Below, one piece after another: positions 29,005 through 40,800 of a stretch of 64,000 nt of DNA. The DNA is from G051132615 sp051132615 (lineage in GTDB: Bacteria > Pseudomonadota > Gammaproteobacteria > Burkholderiales > Neisseriaceae): the NCBI RefSeq assembly GCF_051132615.1, contig NZ_CP152375.1, positions 3,038,001 through 3,102,000 on the forward strand, given 5' to 3'. The notes beneath the pieces were generated by a model. That model saw only the letters and a list, made by a program, of their open reading frames with translations, was not told where the DNA came from and did no database searches. The translations under genes were made by a program, and so were the position numbers. Position 1 is the stretch's first letter; each line of letters begins with the position of its first letter.

Positions 29005-30567
29005 ATGGCAGAAAAAATAGATATCCCTTTATATATTAAAGTGAATCCTAGTGACAATGTTGCTATTGTGGTCAATGAGGGCAGCTTACCAGCAGGAACT
29101 ATTTTTCCAACTGATGGGTTAACTCTTTTAGAAGAAGTACCGCAAGGCCATAAGGTTACTTTACAAGACATTTTACAAGATGAGCCTATTATCCGTTATG
29201 GGGAAGTTGTTGGATTTGCTGCCTGCGATTTAAAAAAAGGCAGTTGGGTTCACGAAGGGGTCACTAAAATGCCTAAAGCACCAGCTTTAGATGAGCTTGA
29301 ATTAGCAACTAAAGTACCTGCACCTTTACCTCCTTTAGAAGGCTATACTTTTGAAGGTTATAAAAATGCTGATGGTTCAGTAGGAACACGTAACCTATTA
29401 GGTATTACAACCAGTGTTAATTGCGTGGCGGGTATTGTTGAATATGTCACTAAAATCATTGAACGTGATTTATTGCCACAATACCCTAATGTCGATGGTG
29501 TTGTGCCATTAAGCCATCTTTATGGTTGTGGTGTCGCAATTGATGCTCCTGCGGCTGTTGTGCCTATTCGCTCTATTCATAATTTGGCTAAAAACCCTAA
29601 TTTTGGTGGAGAAGTCATGGTGGTAGGATTAGGTTGTGAAAAATTACAACCTGAAAAACTACTAAAAGGGACATCAGATGTGATTCCAATAGAGCTAGAT
29701 GACCCAGACGATGTCATTAGTCTACAAGATGAACAACATCACGGCTTTAAATCTATGGTTGACCACATTTTGCGTGTTGCCCAAAGACATTTGGAACGTT
29801 TAAACCAAAGAAAACGAGAAACTGTTCCCGTTTCAGAATTGGTGGTTGGGATGCAATGTGGTGGAAGTGATGCATTCTCTGGCGTTACAGCAAACCCTTC
29901 TGTCGGCTTTGCGTCTGACTTATTGGTTCGCTGTGGTGCAACGGTGATGTTCTCAGAAGTGACCGAAGTCAGGGACGGTATTCATCTATTAACCCCTCGA
30001 GCAATTAATGAACAAGTTGGTCGAGACTTAATTCGTGAAATGGCTTGGTATGATGACTACCTTGACGCGGGCAAAGTTGATCGCAGTGCCAATACTACTC
30101 CTGGTAATAAAAAAGGAGGCTTAAATAATATTGTGGAAAAAGCCATGGGTTCTATTGCCAAATCGGGAACCAGCGCAATTGTTGAAGTACTCTCTCCTGG
30201 GCAAAGACCAACAAAACGAGGCCTCATTTTTGCAGCAACACCTGCAAGTGATTTTGTTTGTGGTACACAACAATTGGCTTCGGGTATTACCATTCAGGTC
30301 TTTACCTCTGGAAGAGGCACCCCTTATGGTTTAGCTGCAATACCTGTTATTAAAATGGCCAGCAGAAATGCTATTGCAAACCGTTGGTTCGATTTAATGG
30401 ATATCAGTGCCGGCCCCATTGCCACAGGTGAAAAAACAATAGAAGAAGTTGGCTGGGAATTGTTTCATATGATTTTAGAAGTTGCCAGTGGTAAAAAAAT
30501 ACCTTGGTCGGATCATTGGGGGCTACATAATCCGCTTGCTGTTTTTAATCCTGCACCAATTACTTAA
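29005..30567 (+). CDS. garD: Galactarate dehydratase
   Basis: A 520-residue UxaA-family dehydratase (E. coli GarD is 523). The N-terminal SAF-like part (YIKVNPSDNVAIVV) is followed by the conserved core GYKNADGSVGTRNLLGI, LYGCGVAIDAPAAVVP, GLGCEKLQPE, MQCGGSDAFSGVTANPS and SPGQRPTKRGLI. The Cys and Gln/Gly residues around an iron-dependent active site are in place. It dehydrates galactarate (mucate) to 5-keto-4-deoxy-D-glucarate, feeding the same aldolase as glucarate. The start at 29005 has GGGAG eight bases upstream; an in-frame ATG at 28999 and GTG at 28990 are too close to that site. Divergent from gudP, convergent with cdaR. Confidence 0.95.
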   Translation: MAEKIDIPLYIKVNPSDNVAIVVNEGSLPAGTIFPTDGLTLLEEVPQGHKVTLQDILQDEPIIRYGEVVGFAACDLKKGSWVHEGVTKMPKAPALDELELATKVPAPLPPLEGYTFEGYKNADGSVGTRNLLGITTSVNCVAGIVEYVTKIIERDLLPQYPNVDGVVPLSHLYGCGVAIDAPAAVVPIRSIHNLAKNPNFGGEVMVVGLGCEKLQPEKLLKGTSDVIPIELDDPDDVISLQDEQHHGFKSMVDHILRVAQRHLERLNQRKRETVPVSELVVGMQCGGSDAFSGVTANPSVGFASDLLVRCGATVMFSEVTEVRDGIHLLTPRAINEQVGRDLIREMAWYDDYLDAGKVDRSANTTPGNKKGGLNNIVEKAMGSIAKSGTSAIVEVLSPGQRPTKRGLIFAATPASDFVCGTQQLASGITIQVFTSGRGTPYGLAAIPVIKMASRNAIANRWFDLMDISAGPIATGEKTIEEVGWELFHMILEVASGKKIPWSDHWGLHNPLAVFNPAPIT

Positions 30568-30589
30568 ATTTGCTGTTTCAATATATTTT

Positions 30590-30629
30590 AAAACCGCAAT
30601 AAACGATAATTGCGGTTTTTTATTTTTTA
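30590..30629 (+). terminator. Terminator between garD and cdaR
   Basis: Eleven-bp stem AAAACCGCAAT / ATTGCGGTTTT with an eight-base loop, followed by TTATTTTTT on the plus strand and preceded by A-runs, so it can serve both convergent genes. Confidence 0.85.
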
Positions 30630-31787
30630 CTTATCCAATAATACAGCGATATAAAGCAACAACCGATCATCAAGTAAATCCATTCTCAACCCTGTAATGG
30701 ACGAAATTTTATTTAAACGATATTCAAGTGTATTTCGATGAACATAGAGCGCTTTTGCTGTTGCCCCCATTTGTAAATTATTTTTAAACCACACTCTTAA
30801 TGTTTTGAGCAACAAACCATTATTATCTTGTTGTTTTAATTGATTTAGTGGATATAAAAACTCCAATGCCTGCCACCCAGAATTTAAACCATCCAATAAA
30901 ACTGGCAAAATTAAATCATGATATTGGTAATACTTCTCCTCTGGTTTACGTTGTTTCCCAATTAATAAAGTGGTATTGGCTGTTTGATATGATTTGGCGA
31001 TATTGTTTTTTTCATCAGTAAAATAATGACCCAATGCCATTTTCATATTTAATTGGGCTGCACTTTTTTTGCGCTCTGCCAATATTTTTTCTAATTTGGT
31101 TTTATGTTCCGCGGTATCCCAATGACCATGTTGATTCAGTGCAGGAATCAATACAATCATTTTTGTTAAAGATTGCACGGCATATAAATCACTAATATGC
31201 TGGGTATACAAATGATCTTGAATACCTTTAAATTCGTAAATTGCGGATTCCACTTCAGAATGTTCAATATCGATATTGATTTCAATAATACACGCTACTC
31301 GTGGAATGGTTAAATCAATGCCTAAACGTTGCCCCCACTCTAATAGTTTAGGGGTTAACTCTTCTGCTTGAATTAAATTAAGCACCAACTCTTCACGCAA
31401 GCGACTTTCTTGGGCTAAATCATGTAACAGTCTTGCCTGCTCCATCATCATTTGCGCAGACATACAAACCAACTGACCAAACTGTTTTAAATGCGTTGGC
31501 TCGCCAGTTAAACCAATGACCCCAACAATTTCTCCATCAATTTGTAAAGGTAAATTCACGCCTGGGCGGACACCATGTAGGTTTTTAGCTCCTTCTTCAT
31601 CAATAGAAACCACTTCTTTGCGAGACAATGCCAACAATGCGCCTTCATGTAGCTCACCTAAACGCTCAGTGTTACCGCTACCAATAATTTGCCCTTTGGT
31701 ATTGATGATATTTACATTACAGTTAATAATTTGCATTGTCTTATCGACAATCTGTTGTGCAAGTTTTTCACTCAAAGAATAGACAGC
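30627..31787 (-). CDS. cdaR: Sugar diacid regulator CdaR
   Basis: A 386-residue transcriptional activator (E. coli CdaR/SdaR is 385). The N-terminal diacid recognition domain reads AQQIVDKTMQIINCNVNIINTKG, GELHEGALLALSRKEV and VIGLTGEPTHLKQFGQLVCMSAQMM. The C-terminal PucR-type helix-turn-helix is ATAKALYVHRNTLEYRLNKISSITGL, followed by DDRLLLYIAVLLDK. In E. coli it responds to glucarate, galactarate or glycerate and activates gar and gud operons. The start at 31787 aligns with the family; the upstream extension does not. It lies convergent to garD, and the candidate target boxes are at 28771, 28925 and 19963. Confidence 0.94.
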   Translation of the reverse strand, partial: AVYSLSEKLAQQIVDKTMQIINCNVNIINTKGQIIGSGNTERLGELHEGALLALSRKEVVSIDEEGAKNLHGVRPGVNLPLQIDGEIVGVIGLTGEPTHLKQFGQLVCMSAQMMMEQARLLHDLAQESRLREELVLNLIQAEELTPKLLEWGQRLGIDLTIPRVACIIEINIDIEHSEVESAIYEFKGIQDHLYTQHISDLYAVQSLTKMIVLIPALNQHGHWDTAEHKTKLEKILAERKKSAAQLNMKMALGHYFTDEKNNIAKSYQTANTTLLIGKQRKPEEKYYQYHDLILPVLLDGLNSGWQALEFLYPLNQLKQQDNNGLLLKTLRVWFKNNLQMGATAKALYVHRNTLEYRLNKISSITGLRMDLLDDRLLLYIAVLLDK

Positions 31788-31983
31788 CATAGAAAACCCT
31801 GATCCTGATTGAAAGATAAAGAAGAACAAGTATATTGACCTTTAATTATACACTTATGCTCACACATTCAATCAGATTATTTTTATCTTTTATCCTGCCA
31901 AGATTAAGTGGGAATTTAACTGTTTCAAAACAAGTGATCATATAAAATGGACGTTTTTATAAACAACCATTGTTTCTTAATAA

Positions 31984-32012
31984 AAAAAGGCAAGAAAAAA
32001 TCTTGCCTTTTT
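31984..32012 (-). terminator. Terminator of the second autotransporter gene
   Basis: Twelve-bp stem AAAAAGGCAAGA / TCTTGCCTTTTT with a five-A loop, 18 bases after the stop on the minus strand and followed by T residues. Confidence 0.85.
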
Positions 32013-32029
32013 AAACGATGGGAATAATT

Positions 32030-35000
32030 TTATTTAAAGCTCCATTTACCCCCTATATTAAACCGATAACCTCGGGCACCAGAAGAACCAACTTCATGTT
32101 GATAATCTGCCTCTCCATACAAAGAGAAATTATTTTTAAATGTCGTTGTCCAACCTAACCCAAGTTGTGCAGCCTGTCCAAATTTACCACCAGTAAAGCT
32201 GGTTACAGGAAACTCGCTGTTATTTGCATCAGAAATATTCACTGTAGGTGAACCACCCCAACCATGGTAATAGTTTAGACGTATATAAGGTGTGTGCAAT
32301 TTACCATCTTCACCAACCCAAGTTTTATTGGTTCTGATGCCAAGACGCCCAATTGTTTGGTGATGACGATTAAATGCTAATTTTGCCCCATCTTGATCAA
32401 TGACATTATCCATTTTCAAATTTTGATAACTCAATTGTGCTTGCGGCTCTAAAACCCAGCCATTATCCAACATAAATGGGTAACCTGTTTCAATTGATGC
32501 AACCCAGCTGTTACCTTTAATTTTACTGGCTGTACCATGTGCTTTAGTCTCCACATCAGTACGATGCCAATCATAGGACAATGTACCATCAATATAGAAT
32601 TTATCTTTATTGTTCCATGTTAAATATAAAGCCAATGTATCTGATTTAATTTTAGACTTACTGTATCCATCTTCTGCCTTTGGTTTTAAAGTTGAATAAC
32701 CATGAGACCAAGCAAGTCCACCGCTAAACAATTTATCTTCTTCATCAAGACGGAATAGATTAGCACCTATTTGCAATAAATCAGTATCAAAATCATAGTT
32801 AAAACCATATCGTTTGGTATGAACATTGGTATGATACGTATAATCTGAATGAACATAACGGGCAAAAACATTGCCTGTTTTATCAAAGTCTTGCGTTCTC
32901 AGCTCCCCCAAACGTTTGTGTAAATCATCAATATTAAGCATATTGTATTGTGTCAAAGCCCCCATTAATGACACATAAGAAGGAACTTGGGGAATCACAC
33001 CAGGACGAGAACAAATAGGATCATCGCTACATACAATTGCATTGGCCAAACGATAATCCCAAAATTGATTACCTGTTGTTGCTCCACCAACAACTCTTTC
33101 TGAAGCATCAGACGCTCCCGGAGCAAAAGCATACAACTTATAACTAAATGCGCCTGCTGCAACATAGCCATTTGCCAATTCAAAAGCATTGGCCGTAGAA
33201 TTTCCACCGACTTGTACGAGTGAAATCCCTTCATTTGATTCAATTACATGATTCCCATTCAAATCGGTAGCCCCACCATCTCCAACCAATTTGGGCGTTA
33301 AAAGAGTCGTACCTGAGGCATTGTTTTCAATCAGTAAACGGTCAGTAGTTTGATTGGTTAAAGGGCCTCCAGTATTTAAATAAGTATTCAATGCCACAAT
33401 ACCACCAAAGGCAAGCCTGCCAGGGTCAGAATGATAATCACCTTGAATGGTTAAAGAGTCTCCAATAGTGTCACCATTAGTCAAATCGATGGTTCCTTGA
33501 TTATTTACGGTTACAGAACCAGGAGCAGCGCCTGAAATAATTGGTTTGATATTATTACCTGCATACAAAATAGAACTTGTATCAATATTCACCTCACTAC
33601 CACTAAGTTTTAAATTATCGGTTAAAGTCCACTGTGTATTATTAAACAAATTAAAGGTTTTCCAGCCATCGCTTAAATTAGTTCCTTTGGCTAAGTCATC
33701 CGAAACAAATGAGCCTCCACGAGCGGTAATACCATTAAAAGTTAACACATTCTCCCCACCAGACACAGAGGTAATATGGGAAACTTGATTTAAATCTGTG
33801 TAGTTAATGGTTGCATGGTTATTAGTTGCCCCCATTGAAATACCACCTTCAAACTGTGTACCTTGCATAAACAACGTATCTTTTGCACCACTTCCTGAAT
33901 CAATTTCACCTCGAACATTCCCTGAGTAAAAACCCAAGTTATCGTTTCCTGAACTGCCTTGCACAGCCAGAGCATTCGCTGAAGAAGCTATAATGGTACC
34001 GACACTGTCAAAAGTTGTTCCTGTACCATTGGATAAGTCAACAACAGAGCTGCTTTGACTGTTAGAGATAAGTTTGCCTAAATTGGTTGTTTGTGATGCC
34101 GTTCCTGCAACCAAAGCAGATCCGCCAGCAACATCATTAATGGTAACTGAAGCTGCTGTAACCACTTCTGCATTGGTATAAGCATAAATACCTGTTGAAC
34201 CAGCACCGTTACCATTAATTTGATATCCAGTACCTATAGCAAGGTCTCCTGAAGTTTGGCTACCGTCCGCTTGTTGGAAAGCAAAGCCTTTACCATTACC
34301 AGAAACATTAATTTGTGCAGTTGAACCAGAATCAATTGTTACACCAGTACGAATACCCGCTCCATCTGTAACATTAACAGTTACATCAGATAAAGATATT
34401 TGATTGGTTTCTGCTTTGTTTTCAATACCATTACCACTACCATTAATATTGAGTGTGACATTTTGTGCCAACATTGCCAAAGCTCCAGTATCCAATAAAA
34501 TACCATGCGCTGTTCCAGCTGTTTGAATCACATCTCCTGTACTACCACTTAATGATAACTGAGCACCACTGAGTAACTGCACACCAGCAGTACCATCATC
34601 TACTGTTACTTGCCCTACTCTGGTTACTCTGGCTGCTGTCCCGTCAACCTTGATACCTGTGCCATGATTTAAATGAATGGTTCCTTCATTATTCAAAATA
34701 CCACTTCTAACCCATACCCCTGTGTTGTCCGAACCTGCAGTAAAATCCACATCACTGTCACCAGTTAAAGCCAATGTACCATTGTTTTGTACGATATAGC
34801 CGGTAGCTTCAGTTACCCCTGAAGAACTGATTACTGAAGCACCACTGGTTAATTTGGTTGCCGCCACATTTGCAGAAGTTACTGCACCACTTAAATTGTG
34901 TTTATTGCCATCAACAATGGTGCCAATCGTTTGATTTGCAGAAAGCTCGATTTTGCTATCAGGCTCATATTGACCTGTTGCACCACCTTCTATAATTGAA

Positions 35001-37333
35001 CCAATTGATGCTTCGCCAGTTAAATTAAAGTGTGCCTGACTTAAATTGACCTCCGTGCCTACACCTGTACCATTGACACCAATTGAACTGTTACCACTTG
35101 TGATGATTTTTAGACCTGTTTCATTTAAGTCTGCCCCATTTTCCACACGAAAAACAGTGGATTTATCTGTTGACACGTCAAACGAATTAGTAGGATTTAA
35201 AATACTGATATTAGCCTTATCACCATAGGCAAAAAAAGCAATTTGTTCTTCGCCCGTATCAAAAATTGGAATAGCATCTTCAGTCACAACAACATTTGCA
35301 TTACCACGTGCATGTACACCAATGGCACCTCTACCTTTAAGTTCTATTGTACCTTCTGCTGAAGCTGAAGCTAAACCAGAGCCTTGCCCCTCAACCCATA
35401 TACCATAATTTCTTGTACCATAAATAGGGTCAGCCTCACCATTAATAATGATATGGCTATTTTCAGTAGCCAATGCTTGGGCATTTTTTGAGCCTGTACT
35501 GATGACTTTAATACCGACCGCATTTTCACCAGCCAATTCAATCGTGCCATCATTTTGAATTTGCCCAAGTGCACCTGCATTGGTAACCAACATACCATAG
35601 TTATAATTAGGCACTTCACCATTTTGCCCAACACCCTGAATAGAAATGGTTCCATTATTGATCATTGTGGTTGCATCACCGGCAATGGCATTCATGGCTG
35701 CACTATTTTGCGTTTTACTGCCAATGGTGATATTGCCATTATTGGTTGCACTTGCGCCACTGCTCACACGAATGCCACTGGTAAAGACAGAATTATTTAT
35801 TTCAACGTCAGCTGCTGCTGCCCCTTGTGTCATCTGAGCTTCTCGCCCAATATAAATATCACCATTATTTATAAATGTTGACTGTTTAGATGCTACATCA
35901 ACCCCTGTTGTTTCTCTATTTGAGGATGAATTTTTTACACCTATATTAATTGTACCTGAATTGGTTGAAACCACATTTGGATCAGTGGTGTTGATATAAA
36001 CCCCGATAGTTTGATGACTATGTGTACCTGCTGCACTGATATTAATGATACCTTGATTATCTAATGAAGAAGAATCTTCAACTCGAATCACCGTTACACC
36101 CTGACTACTGGCAGACTGAACCGTTCCATTATCTTTAAGCAAAAAGTTGCCATTAATAACACCTTTGTTGGTTACAGTAGAGTCGTCTGCTAAAGTTAAA
36201 GCAGTGCCATTATTGACACCCAATAAAGCATCTGCCCCAATTTCAACTTTGGCTCCATTGTCTACCTTAACCGCAACCTTAGAATCATCTGTCCGGGCAG
36301 AACCATAACCATAGGTATAATTTGTTTCTAATGTACCATTAATATTTACTGTGGCATTTTCCCCCGTGGCATGAATAACTGTGTTGTCCCCAATGGGTTT
36401 AAAAAGATCATCATCTGTTTGTGTTCTGTCCGCTGTATAGTCATAGTAAATGGTTTCAGACTTCAATGAGACCGCCTGATTAAATAAAGACTCATAATCA
36501 CTTGGCTCTAATTGCCCAGCTTGGAGTTTGTCGATCAACCAATCATTATATGCTTGTAAAGAAGCCACATCAGTCACGTTAAAATTAGTGCTGTTACCAT
36601 CTAAAGTTTGAACAGAAATAGCCCCAGAAAAGACAGGAATATCATCAATGGTATAAGCCGTTTTATTTGCATTAATATCTGCTTGTGCAGAAGAAAAGGT
36701 TACTCTATTTTTACCTTCCCAATTAATTATACTGTCTTCTCCCCCTGAACCATCCACATCAAATAATGTTGTTTGCTTGGACACTAAGTTGATATGATTG
36801 GTACTTGATGATGCCCCAGTACTGGCATCACCCAAATTAACATTTAATGTGCCACCTGAACTTTGCACATCAGCAATACGTAAATCAATATATTGATTAT
36901 CACCTACATTGTGTAAGCTTGGTAAAGTAGTGCTTGTATCCAAAATACTGCCTAATCCTACTAGCTCAGCAGAATCATATGTTTGCATAGTGGCCACACC
37001 GCCTGTAATTGGGTCAGGAATAGTGATGCCATTATTCATCGGACCTATGCTTAAGCGATCCTTATCCAAAGCATTATTGGGGTCATCTATTAAATCGTTA
37101 GCCAGTAAATCACTTAACGATAAGTTTTCACTTCCTGTATCACCCTCTGTAAAGCTGTTCGCTGTTGATGGCGTTTCCAATGTTAATGTATTGCCATTAG
37201 AAACAATATACTTATCTACTTCTCCATCACTATCTACGGTATTAAAATTATGTATAACCTCTGCATAACTAGCTGCAGAGCTAAAAGATAATGCAATAAG
37301 CATTGCAATAATTGATTTATTAAACTTATCCAT
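32030..37333 (-). CDS. Giant type Va autotransporter
   Basis: A 1767-residue outer-membrane protein. The signal peptide ends near SSAASYA (residue 24). The passenger (about 25-1430) begins with a section containing VDSDGEVDKY and LANDLIDDPNNALDKD and continues as a Gly/Asn/Thr-rich beta-helix built of repeated strands (NNGTISIQG, LNNEGTIHL, INNGDIYIG). A linker with two close Cys (VCSDDPICS) precedes the 12-strand barrel, whose alpha-helical lead reads NIDDLHKRLGELRTQ; the barrel ends GGKWSFK. Likely a surface adhesin. The start at 37333 has AAAGGG at nine bases; an ATG eight codons earlier lacks a site. Confidence 0.9.
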   Translation of the reverse strand: MDKFNKSIIAMLIALSFSSAASYAEVIHNFNTVDSDGEVDKYIVSNGNTLTLETPSTANSFTEGDTGSENLSLSDLLANDLIDDPNNALDKDRLSIGPMNNGITIPDPITGGVATMQTYDSAELVGLGSILDTSTTLPSLHNVGDNQYIDLRIADVQSSGGTLNVNLGDASTGASSSTNHINLVSKQTTLFDVDGSGGEDSIINWEGKNRVTFSSAQADINANKTAYTIDDIPVFSGAISVQTLDGNSTNFNVTDVASLQAYNDWLIDKLQAGQLEPSDYESLFNQAVSLKSETIYYDYTADRTQTDDDLFKPIGDNTVIHATGENATVNINGTLETNYTYGYGSARTDDSKVAVKVDNGAKVEIGADALLGVNNGTALTLADDSTVTNKGVINGNFLLKDNGTVQSASSQGVTVIRVEDSSSLDNQGIINISAAGTHSHQTIGVYINTTDPNVVSTNSGTINIGVKNSSSNRETTGVDVASKQSTFINNGDIYIGREAQMTQGAAAADVEINNSVFTSGIRVSSGASATNNGNITIGSKTQNSAAMNAIAGDATTMINNGTISIQGVGQNGEVPNYNYGMLVTNAGALGQIQNDGTIELAGENAVGIKVISTGSKNAQALATENSHIIINGEADPIYGTRNYGIWVEGQGSGLASASAEGTIELKGRGAIGVHARGNANVVVTEDAIPIFDTGEEQIAFFAYGDKANISILNPTNSFDVSTDKSTVFRVENGADLNETGLKIITSGNSSIGVNGTGVGTEVNLSQAHFNLTGEASIGSIIEGGATGQYEPDSKIELSANQTIGTIVDGNKHNLSGAVTSANVAATKLTSGASVISSSGVTEATGYIVQNNGTLALTGDSDVDFTAGSDNTGVWVRSGILNNEGTIHLNHGTGIKVDGTAARVTRVGQVTVDDGTAGVQLLSGAQLSLSGSTGDVIQTAGTAHGILLDTGALAMLAQNVTLNINGSGNGIENKAETNQISLSDVTVNVTDGAGIRTGVTIDSGSTAQINVSGNGKGFAFQQADGSQTSGDLAIGTGYQINGNGAGSTGIYAYTNAEVVTAASVTINDVAGGSALVAGTASQTTNLGKLISNSQSSSVVDLSNGTGTTFDSVGTIIASSANALAVQGSSGNDNLGFYSGNVRGEIDSGSGAKDTLFMQGTQFEGGISMGATNNHATINYTDLNQVSHITSVSGGENVLTFNGITARGGSFVSDDLAKGTNLSDGWKTFNLFNNTQWTLTDNLKLSGSEVNIDTSSILYAGNNIKPIISGAAPGSVTVNNQGTIDLTNGDTIGDSLTIQGDYHSDPGRLAFGGIVALNTYLNTGGPLTNQTTDRLLIENNASGTTLLTPKLVGDGGATDLNGNHVIESNEGISLVQVGGNSTANAFELANGYVAAGAFSYKLYAFAPGASDASERVVGGATTGNQFWDYRLANAIVCSDDPICSRPGVIPQVPSYVSLMGALTQYNMLNIDDLHKRLGELRTQDFDKTGNVFARYVHSDYTYHTNVHTKRYGFNYDFDTDLLQIGANLFRLDEEDKLFSGGLAWSHGYSTLKPKAEDGYSKSKIKSDTLALYLTWNNKDKFYIDGTLSYDWHRTDVETKAHGTASKIKGNSWVASIETGYPFMLDNGWVLEPQAQLSYQNLKMDNVIDQDGAKLAFNRHHQTIGRLGIRTNKTWVGEDGKLHTPYIRLNYYHGWGGSPTVNISDANNSEFPVTSFTGGKFGQAAQLGLGWTTTFKNNFSLYGEADYQHEVGSSGARGYRFNIGGKWSFK

Positions 37334-37710
37334 GACAAGAGCCCTTTGTTCGCTCATTTTATAAAATTTAAATTTAATTTAAAATAACGGTTATTTTTTC
37401 AATATATTTACATAACCAACATCAATTGTAAATAATATTTTTATAGTCATGTCATCCAGCAATTAAATTAATTTAATAATTTAATTACCTAATAAAACTT
37501 AATGCAATAAAGCATTGTTTTTAGAAAAAGTTTTAAATATTTAATTTAACAACATCAAAAAATAGACTGTTCAATCTGTATCTTTTTTGTATATAAATTT
37601 GATATAACATCAAGTTATTTTTTCATTTTTTGCAAAATTTAACTATATTAAATGAAAAATTGATCGATTAATGCATCATTAATGAAACAAAAAAATGAGA
37701 AATAAAAAAA
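37334..37710. other. AT-rich region between autotransporter genes
   Basis: No gene is seen in this stretch. It should contain the promoter of the minus-strand autotransporter at 32030-37333, but only A/T-rich sequence is visible and no element can be assigned with confidence. Confidence 0.4.
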
Positions 37711-37742
37711 TAAACAAGGCAAAAGAATAATTGCCTTGTTTA
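37711..37742 (-). terminator. Terminator of the third autotransporter gene
   Basis: Twelve-bp stem TAAACAAGGCAA / TTGCCTTGTTTA followed on the minus strand by TTTTTTTATTTC. A smaller hairpin, GCCAATAT / ATATTGGC at 37787-37807, lies just behind the stop codon. Confidence 0.85.
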
Positions 37743-37818
37743 TTTCAGGGTGACTATTTAAGTAAATCTAACAACTAAATCAGTTAGCCAATATTAACCA
37801 TATTGGCCAAAAAATTAT

Positions 37819-40800
37819 TTAAAATTCATATCTGTATCCGATATTTAACTGTTTTTTATCAAATTTACTACCCATTGCATAATCTATTTCAGCAAATAAA
37901 TTATGTTGTTTATTAAAGCGAGCTGTTACACCTAACCCGTTATCCCACCAGCCATTCTTAAAACTATAGTGACTCACATTGATATGATTCACTTTTGCAG
38001 AGACATCTGCACTTAACTCTTGTACATAACCTGTTTTAAAATAAACACTGATAGGATTATTTAATTGATTCATATCATAACCGACAATTACACTCCCTCT
38101 GAATAAAGTGGAATCATAACTGTCAAAATCAGCTTTTAACCCACTATTGGTTTTTTGAGATAAGCTGTTCTGATGAGTATAAGTTAATTGAGCTTGAGGC
38201 TCTAAATATACTTTTCCAGAAATAGTTTGAGCCAAATTAAATCGTTTACCCACTTCGATAGAAGCACTATAGCTATCACTGTTTCCATCACCTTTAATTC
38301 GGTTATTTTGTGAATCATAAATCATGAAATCATTTTTTAAATGAGCATATTTAATGACACCATCTATATACAAACCATTTTGAGTCAAATAAGTTCCATA
38401 AACACCAAACTGATAACTTTTAGCCTTTCCATCTCCACCACCAGCAAAGCCATGATCTGCCTGAGTGTAACCGGCCATTGCCCCTAAGTACAATTTGCCA
38501 GACCCTATAGAAATTTGCTTATCTGCTCCACCTTGTAGTCCAATATAATCCATGTCATAACCATCAAATATATTGCCCTCAAAGGAATCGAGTTTGCCTG
38601 TAGTAGAACGAATCCAAACATCAATTCCATTCGGTTGTGATTGCCTTAATTCGCCCATCCTTTGTAAAAGGGTTTGGGTATCAATATAATTCAATAAGTA
38701 ATTAGTATTCATCAAACTATAAGTTGTTTGTACTGTTGTTGTTGGTTTTGCCGTTGCTTGAACCAATTCCCAATTATTTATTTGATCTGGATTTTTCCTT
38801 AACTCATACTCCCAAGCGCCAAGCTCAACATTTTGAGCCAATGAAAACTGACCTGCGCCCCCATTTGTTTGAATAATATCAAGCCGCTCATCACCAGTTG
38901 TGCTTTGAGATGCATCATTTTTAACCACTACAGTATGATTGCCTATTGCAGCATTGGTATCTGTTACTTTTAACAAATCAGTGTGTCCCGCCACAATATC
39001 AGTATTAAAATAAAATCGACCTGTTCCTGATAATTTATTTGTTGTTAGTGTTGTATAATCAGTTGGTACAGCACCTTGTAAAATTAAGTTATTAGCTGCG
39101 TCCCGCCAAGAGTCATAACGGTTTAAATAAACTTCAGCATTTTGTGTATTGAGCTCTGTAAGATTAGAGTCCCTTGTTGTATACCATTGTGATCCATTAC
39201 TAATATTTAAAACAGTTGAACTGGGTTTATCTTGAGCATCCAAAGTAGTATCGGTAGAAATACTGCCTTTTAATATGGTCTGATCATAGGCATTTAACGT
39301 AAAGCTACTTGAAACTTTATCTGCAACCAATGCTGTTCCTCCACCATAGGTCACATTTAATAAATCTTTCCCCTCTACCGCAGTAGCGGTACTATTTTTT
39401 AAATTTAATACACCGTCTTTTACTGCATCAGCCACAGTCATTGCCGCATTATTATTATTTAAGTGAGATTGAACACCTACATCAATTGAATGATCACCTA
39501 CCTGAATTAAATTCCCACTGGTGGCTGTATTATTACCATTCATATCACATAAAGAAGAGGACACTCGACACAAAAAGCTTGATGTGTCGTTTCCTAAGGC
39601 AAACTGGCCACTTTGACCATTATGGGTTAAATCAACCTGCTCCAAAGTCATACTTTGCTGTTTTATTGCTGTACTACCATCAGAGTTGACACTATAACCA
39701 TGACCAAAACCAAAGCGCACAGAGGTACTGGCAGAATGTACCGTGCTACGCCCTTGCCCTGCAACAGCATACATATTGATTGTTGCCCCATCTCCAATTA
39801 ATCTTAAACCATAGGATGTATTACTGTCTGTTTGAATATGGGTTTGACCATATGTTGTGATACTTGAACTGGCATACTCAGATCCTATTTCACCTGCATG
39901 CCTATGAATAGAGCCATCACTGTGCATGGTACCCAAACGACCTGCATTCAGCCCATCAGAAATAGTGCCAGTTGTATGAATTGTGGTCACAAAATTAGCG
40001 TATTTATCTGCATTTAATACAACCTTAGATTCCCCCGTAGCTCGAACACCACGAGCGTCTAGCCCATTTGTTGTTACTGTTAAATGACCATTATTGTATC
40101 CTTTAGCAGTAACATTAGATAACTCAAAAGTACGAATACCTGTACCAGCATGAGAGCCAGTTGTACCAATATCTCCACCCAAAAAATTTACCTGAGTACC
40201 TGACATTTTAGTATAGATACCCATTAAATAGTTAGATGAACCAGCCATATCAATATTGACTAACTCTAAATTAGCAACACCACCTGCATCAGCCCAAATA
40301 CCCGCAATAGAGCTAGATTTACCACCATTAGTAATCGTTGTTGTGGATAAACCAGTATTACCTTTTATATTGATTGTTCCGCCAACAGCACCAATAGTTC
40401 CATGGGGTGTTGTCGCATTTGTCACATTAGCAAAAACCTGATCCGCATAAATATTGAGTACACCACCTCTGGTAGCATGCAAAGCATCATTAGCACTCCA
40501 ATCATTTGTATAGTTTCCGCGAGAAACTACCTCTAGTTTATTCGCATATATTGTTACTGTGCCATTATTTTCTGCTAAAACACCATATCCTCTCATATTG
40601 GCATTATTACCCACATCAATAGACACATTACCTTTAGATGTTTGAGTGTTTAAAATATATTCGGCACCCGCTCCTGATGCTCGGATACCATAAACATTAC
40701 TACCCCAACTGGGAAAATCAGTGGTATTGGTATTAGTAGATGATGCATTGGTAATGGTTAAATCAGCCCCCCCAGTATTATGAGTAACCTTAGCACCCGC

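Noticed and set aside
36909..37268. 119-residue open frame opposite the giant autotransporter
   Set aside because: Shadow of a Ser/Thr/Asn-rich passenger; no independent support.
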